A DNA stretch of 10,592 bases. It comes from an uncultured Actinoplanes sp. Its GTDB lineage: Bacteria > Actinomycetota > Actinomycetes > Mycobacteriales > Micromonosporaceae. Position numbers and translations under genes: made by a program. Positions 6,652 through 10,592 of this stretch are shown one piece after another. The notes below the pieces were generated by a model, which saw only the letters and a program-made list of their open reading frames with translations, was not told the origin of the DNA and made no database searches. Within the stretch, counting starts at the first letter, position 1, and every line of letters starts with the position of its first letter. Where the stretch lies: contig CAKUMG010000116.1 in NCBI GenBank assembly GCA_934667465.1, positions 1 through 10,592 of the forward strand, in the 5' to 3' direction.

Positions 6652-6781
6652 GGTCACCCGGTGTGCGAACGCCGCTGCTGACGCCGCCTGCGGCATCGCG
6701 CCCGTCCTCGGCAGACAAGGTCAATTGTATCCATGAGGGGTAGGGCTGTGGACAACGCTGATCCCCGCCCAGCCGCAGCAC

Positions 6782-6787
6782 TACCAT
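6782..6787 (+). promoter_or_regulatory. Candidate -10 element (TACCAT) for the gene at 6796
   Basis: TACCAT fits TAnnnT and ends eight bases before the ATG at 6796, compatible with a leaderless or near-leaderless transcript. It favours 6796 over the in-frame ATG at 6733, whose added 21 residues are not obviously domain-like. Confidence 0.4.
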
Positions 6788-6795
6788 CGGTCGGC

Positions 6796-7383
6796 ATGGC
6801 GCAGACCCTCGCGCACCAAGCCGAAGCCCTGGAAGCCCGGGCGCTCACCGACCCCCACCTCCATGACGACTATCTGCTGCAGGCCGCCGCGGTCTGGGCA
6901 CGCACCGGCCACGGACAGCACATCCGCTCGCAGCAGATCTGCACCACGCTGATCGAGCAGGGCAGCAAACTCACCCGCGCCGCCCGGCTGCAACTGCTGG
7001 AGCTGCATCTGGAGCACGACGAGAGGGACCTGGCTCGCGCTCAGCTCGCCGCCCTCGCCGAGGAGCCATCTCTGACCACCCTGGACTGTGCAGGCGCCGC
7101 CGAGTTGCTCGACACCCACCACGACCTGCCGGCCGCAGCCGACTGGTACGACCACGCCGCCGCCCGGCTGACCGACGAGCAGCTCGACGCGGTCCGCAAC
7201 GACACCGCCCCGGGCGCCGAGACCGCCACGATGCTGTCCGACCGCCAGGACGTCCGCCAGCGCCTCGGCAAAGCCCCCGACGACCTCGACCGGCTCGTCA
7301 CCGACGAGGACGAGGACGACGAGGAACTGAAAGCGGCCCTTGCCACCATCGACAAGATCTTCGGCCACCGCCCCGCGCCCTGA
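6796..7383 (+). CDS. Alpha-helical, TPR-like protein of unknown function
   Basis: A 195-residue, probably cytosolic protein that I cannot name. The sequence is made of paired amphipathic helices with TPR-like spacing: AEALEARALTDP.. DDYLLQAAAVWARTG, SQQICTTLIEQG.. RAARLQLLELHLEHDERDLA, AQLAALAEEP, then CAGAAELLDTHHDLPAAADW followed by YDHAAARL. After ~140 comes a linker, and a strongly acidic tract (TDEDEDDEE, ~169-177) precedes a last helix ending KIFGHRP. Such folds usually mediate protein contacts. The start at 6796 is chosen because of the promoter-like TACCAT just upstream; an in-frame ATG at 6733 would add 21 residues. It stands alone between a divergent operon and a 350-base gap. The acidic C-terminal part suggests a partner-binding role, but that is inference. 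Confidence 0.65.
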   Translation: MAQTLAHQAEALEARALTDPHLHDDYLLQAAAVWARTGHGQHIRSQQICTTLIEQGSKLTRAARLQLLELHLEHDERDLARAQLAALAEEPSLTTLDCAGAAELLDTHHDLPAAADWYDHAAARLTDEQLDAVRNDTAPGAETATMLSDRQDVRQRLGKAPDDLDRLVTDEDEDDEELKAALATIDKIFGHRPAP

Positions 7384-7414
7384 GCGGCCGCCGCGCATCA
7401 GGGACGACGGCCGC
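7384..7414 (+). terminator. Possible hairpin terminator after the TPR-like gene
   Basis: GCGGCCG (7384-7390) and CGGCCGC (7408-7414) form a seven-pair G/C stem around a 17-base loop starting directly after the stop codon. There is no T-run, as is usual in high-GC actinomycetes, so this is only a candidate; each arm is partly self-complementary. Confidence 0.3.
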
Positions 7415-7722
7415 CACCGGAACGTCAGAGGCGCGCCACGGTTGCCGGAGCGCCGACGGGCCGCCGCGGACCGGGCGGGAACCGACCGCAGGGCAACCCC
7501 CGGCCGGGCCGGAAACGCAGCAACGCCGGCACGGCCCGCGTACGTCCAGTCCTGCCTCCCGCCGGCGGATGCGAACCTTCACGCCATAGGAGCGTGCGCC
7601 TCAGCGGTAGGGCGCGCCCGGGCAAAAGATCGCCGCCTCACATAGCTGGTCGGCAGCACTGCGCAACGGGTGAGCCATCCCAGCAATACTCACGTGTACC
7701 TCACGAGGAGCTCGCGTCCTAC
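7415..7722. other. Non-coding gap upstream of the type VII cluster
   Basis: No frame on either strand here looks protein-like. The stretch contains a D-arm lookalike (CCTCAGCGGTAGGGC, ~7590-7604) without the rest of a tRNA. Towards its end G/C content falls and a promoter is expected before the 7734 operon: AATACT (7685-7690) is the best -10 candidate. CTCACG occurs twice 11 bases apart (7689-7694 and 7700-7705), one helical turn, which could be a regulator site. Confidence 0.4.
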
Positions 7723-7728
7723 GGAGGT
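7723..7728 (+). promoter_or_regulatory. Ribosome binding site of the type VII cluster
   Basis: GGAGGT five bases before the ATG at 7734 is a near-consensus Shine-Dalgarno sequence and fixes the first start codon. It is the strongest one in the window; the three later genes are coupled by overlaps. Confidence 0.8.
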
Positions 7729-7733
7729 ATCTG

Positions 7734-8114
7734 ATGTTGAACGACCAGTTCCTGGATGAGGCTGACCGCTGGGTCGACGACTGGAACAACAAGATCGAGG
7801 CGCGGCTCGACCGCACGCGGGCCTTGGCGACTCGACTCCAGGAGATCCGCGGTTACGCCCGTGTCGGCGGCGGCTTGGTGGAGGTAGCCGTAGACAGTTC
7901 GGGCACGCTCACGGACCTCCACCTCGACGAGGGTGTACGCCGGCACTCCGTACGGTGGATCGCCGAGCAGGTGCTCCTGGGAGCCCAGACCGCACGGGCC
8001 GACCTGATCCGACAGGCCGAACAGGTCGCACAACAGTCCGGCGACTCCGACACTCCGGAGGGCCGGGCGGTGCTGTCAGCGCTGGCCGCTCACACGGGCG
8101 TCGGCGCACGATGA
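7734..8114 (+). CDS. YbaB/EbfC-like protein, first gene of type VII toxin operon
   Basis: A 126-residue protein with the layout of the YbaB/EbfC nucleoid-associated family: an N-terminal helix (~5-40, ending ALATRLQEIRG), a beta-hairpin core GGGLVEVAVDSSGTLTDLHL (46-65) and a long C-terminal helix ~73-101. In actinomycetes, YbaB-like genes of this length are regularly found immediately before EspC/WXG-type secreted-protein genes; their role there is not settled, and chaperone-like or DNA-binding functions have both been considered. No secretion signal is evident. Its stop overlaps the next start by four bases (ATGA), so the two products are probably made in matched amounts. It is 11 residues or so longer than typical housekeeping EbfC and lacks the recF/dnaX neighbourhood, so it is the accessory type. 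Confidence 0.72.
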   Translation: MLNDQFLDEADRWVDDWNNKIEARLDRTRALATRLQEIRGYARVGGGLVEVAVDSSGTLTDLHLDEGVRRHSVRWIAEQVLLGAQTARADLIRQAEQVAQQSGDSDTPEGRAVLSALAAHTGVGAR

Positions 8115-8422
8115 CTCAGCCGGTGAAGGTGCCGCCGGAGGACCTCTACCGGCATGCGGGCCACTTGCACGCGATCGCCGATGAACTGACTACGGCTCAG
8201 CAAGCGGGCAACGCCACTCAACCCGGCCCCGGGTCCTACGGTCAGCTCTGCACGATGGTGCCGAACCTGCTCGCGATGCTGCAGACGCCGCTGGTGGAGG
8301 CGATCGCTGAGGCGTCTCGGTCGGTCCGCGACACCGCTGACTCGCTCATGGATGCCGCGAAGGGTTACGAATCCACTGATGAGACCGCCGCGTTCATCCT
8401 TCGGGACAGCGAAGGCCGCTGA
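8111..8422 (+). CDS. EspC-like type VII secretion target
   Basis: A 103-residue protein resembling the EspC/ESX-secreted family (small helical-hairpin proteins related to WXG100). It begins MTQPVKVPPEDLYRHAGHLH, giving helix one ~10-32, a turn with GPGSYG (38-43) in place of WXG, then helix two from ~46 to 83 (VPNLLAMLQTPLVEAIAEAS..), and an acidic-to-basic tail. The turn plus the later YESTDE (86-91; a Y-x-x-x-D/E type signal in ESX substrates) suggest export through a type VII system as a partner of the next gene's product. ATGA overlap upstream and TGATG overlap downstream show coupled translation. No secretion ATPase or membrane component is in the window, so the export machine must be elsewhere. 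Confidence 0.72.
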   Translation: MTQPVKVPPEDLYRHAGHLHAIADELTTAQQAGNATQPGPGSYGQLCTMVPNLLAMLQTPLVEAIAEASRSVRDTADSLMDAAKGYESTDETAAFILRDSEGR

Positions 8423-9549
8423 TGAGCATGGCGGTGGCCGAAAGCCGATGGGACGGCGTCTGGATAGCCGAAGACATCGAGTCGATCCGCCGTGGGGTGG
8501 TGAACGGCAGCTGGATCGACGGCACGCTCGGCGTCATCGGCGCCGGGCTCGACGCTCTCGCCCTGATCACCGACCCTCTCGGTGCGCTCCTCCAGTACGG
8601 GGTGTCCTGGATCATCGAGCATGTCAGGCCGCTCAGCGAGGCACTGGACTGGCTGGCCGGGGATCCGGCGGGTATCGCGGCGAACGCTCGGACTTGGCGC
8701 ACCGTCGCGGGGCAGTTGGACCGCCATTCCGCCGAGATCGACCGGGCGGTCAGATTCGATCTGTCCGAATGGGCGGGCGACGCCAGTGATGCCTATCGTG
8801 ACTGGTCCCGACAGCAGCACGAGGCTGTCGGCGCACTCGTCAAGGCGGCCGAGACGATGGCGGCCATCACGGAAGGCGCCGGATGCCTCATCGCCGCTGT
8901 TCGGGTTCTCGTCCGGGATGCGATCGCGACCCTCGTCTCCCGGCTCGTTGTCTACGCGGTCGAAGAAGTCGCCTCGCTGGGGTTGGCGACTCCCCTCGTC
9001 GTCGGACAGGTCACCACACTGATCGGTGCCTGGACAGCGAGGATCGCCCATTGGCTGAAGAGCCTCCTGCTCAGCCTTCGGAACCTGGTGCCGAGCGTTC
9101 GCCGGGTCGGCGAACTGATCGACGAGACAAGGGCGATCCTCAACAAGCTCCGCCACGTCCAGGAAAGTCCGGACGTCCTCAACCGGGTCAGGAAGCGGGG
9201 AGCCGGGCCGATCCAATTGTTCACCTCGGAGTCGGTGCACGATGTCGCAGCGAAATACGGCATCGACATCTCGGACCTGACGATCTCCCTCGGCAGCAAG
9301 ACCACCCGCGGCATCTGTGGGCGGACTCTGCCGGACGGCTCGATCGTGCTGTTCCCGACCGGATTCCGCAGCGAGGAGGACCTGGCCAGAACGCTGACTC
9401 ACGAGAGGTTCCACCACGACGAATTGGCAGCCGGCAAGCCCTTCCCCGAGAACGACGCGGAGTTCGACGCCTTCGAGGACCGGGCATACGCACACGAGGA
9501 CCAGTGGTGGGACAATCAGCCGATCAGACCCGAGCCGAGAACCAGATGA
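8422..9549 (+). CDS. WXG-type protein with C-terminal HExxH zincin domain, candidate toxin
   Basis: A 375-residue two-part protein. The N-terminal ~220 residues are helical with a WXG motif at 117-119 (DLSEWAGDASDAYRDW) between two long helices, and hydrophobic helices at ~33-63 and ~152-222 typical of LXG/WXG-like secreted effectors. A linker (~225-262) leads to a C-terminal domain from ~264 (IQLFTSESVHDVAAKYGIDI) carrying HERFHH at 327-332. This is the HExxH zinc-protease signature (H327, E328, H331) with candidate third ligands in the following EFDAFEDRAYAHED (347-360). The layout (secretion module, linker, short enzymatic tip, next gene as immunity) is that of polymorphic toxins. Alternative: a non-toxic secreted peptidase. 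No zincin family can be named by eye. Start at 8422 shares a base with the upstream TGA. Confidence 0.75.
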   Translation: MSMAVAESRWDGVWIAEDIESIRRGVVNGSWIDGTLGVIGAGLDALALITDPLGALLQYGVSWIIEHVRPLSEALDWLAGDPAGIAANARTWRTVAGQLDRHSAEIDRAVRFDLSEWAGDASDAYRDWSRQQHEAVGALVKAAETMAAITEGAGCLIAAVRVLVRDAIATLVSRLVVYAVEEVASLGLATPLVVGQVTTLIGAWTARIAHWLKSLLLSLRNLVPSVRRVGELIDETRAILNKLRHVQESPDVLNRVRKRGAGPIQLFTSESVHDVAAKYGIDISDLTISLGSKTTRGICGRTLPDGSIVLFPTGFRSEEDLARTLTHERFHHDELAAGKPFPENDAEFDAFEDRAYAHEDQWWDNQPIRPEPRTR

Positions 9550-9833
9550 TGACGACCTACGACCAGTGGCTTGACGCCTACAGCGCCGCGTACGACGCCA
9601 CACCCGGGCCGTTCTCCATGCCGTGCCCCCACTGTGGGCACCGGCGTCTTCAGCTCGTCTTCACCGGCGACCTCGACCGCATGGTGGGATACGCGCACTT
9701 CTGGTGCGACCACTGCCTGCTGGGCATCGGAATATCCCGCACGACCATCCCCGCCCAGTCCGTCATCCAGGACATCCGGCAGCCGCGCGAAGACCGGCAG
9801 CCGAAGATTCCCAACTACCAGTTGGTCCAGTAA
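9546..9833 (+). CDS. Small zinc-ribbon protein, candidate immunity protein
   Basis: A 95-residue protein not recognised as a known immunity family. It has an acidic/aromatic N-terminus (MMTTYDQWLDAYSAAYD), then two CxxC knuckles, CPHC (27-30) and CDHC (54-57), 23 residues apart, with GHRRLQLVFTGDLDRMVGYA between them: a four-cysteine zinc-ribbon. The rest is a short polar tail (to QLVQ). No signal peptide or membrane segment, so it stays in the cytosol. The ATG overlaps the toxin stop by four bases (ATGA); a second in-frame ATG lies one codon on. Its position directly after a putative secreted peptidase is where polymorphic-toxin immunity genes sit, which is the only basis for that role. It could instead be an unrelated zinc-ribbon protein. 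Confidence 0.65.
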   Translation: MMTTYDQWLDAYSAAYDATPGPFSMPCPHCGHRRLQLVFTGDLDRMVGYAHFWCDHCLLGIGISRTTIPAQSVIQDIRQPREDRQPKIPNYQLVQ

Positions 9834-9883
9834 CTCTTTTCACCTGCACGGCCGCCCAGCCCAGCTCTTCACCGCCGGAAGTC

Positions 9884-10592
9884 ATGTCGATGGTGACTTC
9901 ACCTCCGCCACGCTTGGAACGCTGCCACGAGCAGATCCGCCGCCTGACCCGCGAACTCGTCGTCGCCTCGGCCTGGCTGGCGGTCTCCCGCGCGCTCGAC
10001 GACCGTAAGCGCGCCGCCCTGGCCGACTGGGCCACCTCCCTGCGCAAAATCGGCAAGGGTACGGGCAGAAGGCCGCCCACTGGCAGGCCGAGGCGCAGCG
10101 GCAGATGTCGGCGGCCGTCGACGCCGTACCCGTCTGGGTCATGTCCATCGACCCCGCCATCGAGCAGTTCGCCGGCGGCGCGCAGTTCGACGTCATCATC
10201 GTCGATGAGGCATCACAGGCCGACATGTTCGCCCTGCCGGTCCTCGGCCTCGCCGAACGCGCCGTCGTGGTCGGCGACGACCAGCAGATCGGCCCGCAGC
10301 TCAGCTTCGTCGGCGACGTCCAGGGCCTGATCGAGGCCCACCTCGGCGACGTGCCGTCGGCCAACCAGTTCGACCCCGAAGGCAGCCTCTACGACCACGC
10401 GGTCCGCCGCTCCGAGCGCATCCTGCTCACCGAGCACTTCCGCTGCGTGCCGCAGATCATCGAGTTCTCGAGCATCAACTACTACGACAACGAGATCGAG
10501 CCGCTGCGTACGGATCGCCCGGCGGGCCTGGGCGCCCCCGTGCGCACCGTCTTCGTCAGCGAGGGCATCCGCCAGCCCGTAGAATCCTTCTC
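9884..10592 (+). pseudogene. Superfamily 1 helicase, 5'-truncated and frameshifted, runs off window
   Basis: Part of a large SF1-type DNA/RNA helicase of the kind with DEAS-box motif II. From ~9914 one frame reads LERCHEQIRRLTRELVVASA and continues to ..SLRKIGKGTG; near 10070 the continuation is in another frame: AAHWQAEAQRQM, VPVWVM, the Walker B/motif II FDVIIVDEASQAD, motif III VVVGDDQQIGP, EGSLYDHAV, and motif IV-like LLTEHFRCVPQIIEFSSINYY, open to the last base. Adding one base around AGAAGGCCGCC would join them. The Walker A and the large N-terminal part that such proteins carry are not upstream; the zinc-ribbon gene ends at 9833 and helicase-like sequence begins within ~80 bases. The ATG at 9884 may be fortuitous. 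Either a decayed gene or a sequencing slip plus a rearrangement. Confidence 0.8.

Noticed and set aside
6733..6795. Alternative start at 6733 for the TPR-like protein
   Set aside because: The extra 21 residues are not domain-like, and a TAnnnT element sits between this ATG and the 6796 ATG at leaderless spacing.
7041..7355. Serine-rich minus-strand ORF in the TPR-like gene
   Set aside because: Its serine and arginine runs are complementary readings of the acidic tract and alanine-rich helices of the plus-strand gene.
7585..7660. tRNA-like D-arm (CCTCAGCGGTAGGGC)
   Set aside because: No acceptor stem pairing, anticodon arm or GTTCGA-type T-loop follows at the right distance, so it is not a tRNA gene.

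Overview
The window comes from a very high-GC actinomycete chromosome, as shown by strong G/C preference at third codon positions, GTG starts and leaderless-looking promoters. The gene content (Eis-type acetyltransferase, pentapeptide/DinB protein, NarL-type two-component pair, EspC/YbaB-like type VII secretion cluster) suggests Micromonosporaceae or a relative, but that placement is inference. No rRNA, tRNA, CRISPR array or intact insertion sequence was found.

Layout. 1-1182: an Eis-like GNAT acetyltransferase (+) cut by the left edge. 1235-2474: a DinB/pentapeptide protein and a small lipoprotein, both on the minus strand. 2538-2798: a small unknown alpha-helical protein (+). 2801-3759: a MerR-type promoter followed by a broken region in which the first ~200 codons of a short-chain dehydrogenase run, out of frame, into the last third of an ECF sigma factor. 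3775-3888: a possible minus-strand coding remnant. 3889-6520: a tight minus-strand operon of a CPBP intramembrane protease, a sensor kinase and a NarL-type response regulator, joined by GTGA overlaps. 6521-6795: a divergent promoter region with a strong hairpin. 6796-7383: a repeat-like helical protein of unknown function (+). 7384-7733: non-coding.

7734-9833 is the most interesting part. It is a four-gene plus-strand operon with every junction overlapping: a YbaB/EbfC-like protein, an EspC-like type VII secretion protein, a WXG-bearing protein whose C-terminus carries an HExxH zincin motif (a candidate secreted metallopeptidase toxin), and a small four-cysteine zinc-ribbon protein in the usual position of the immunity gene. 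9884-10592 is the C-terminal helicase core of a superfamily 1 helicase that has lost its 5' part, carries an apparent one-base frameshift near 10070, and runs off the right edge.

The picture is an accessory chromosomal region with intact operons separated by rearrangement scars: the SDR/sigma chimera, the remnant beside it, and the truncated helicase. Function of the toxin/immunity pair is inferred from gene order and motifs only.
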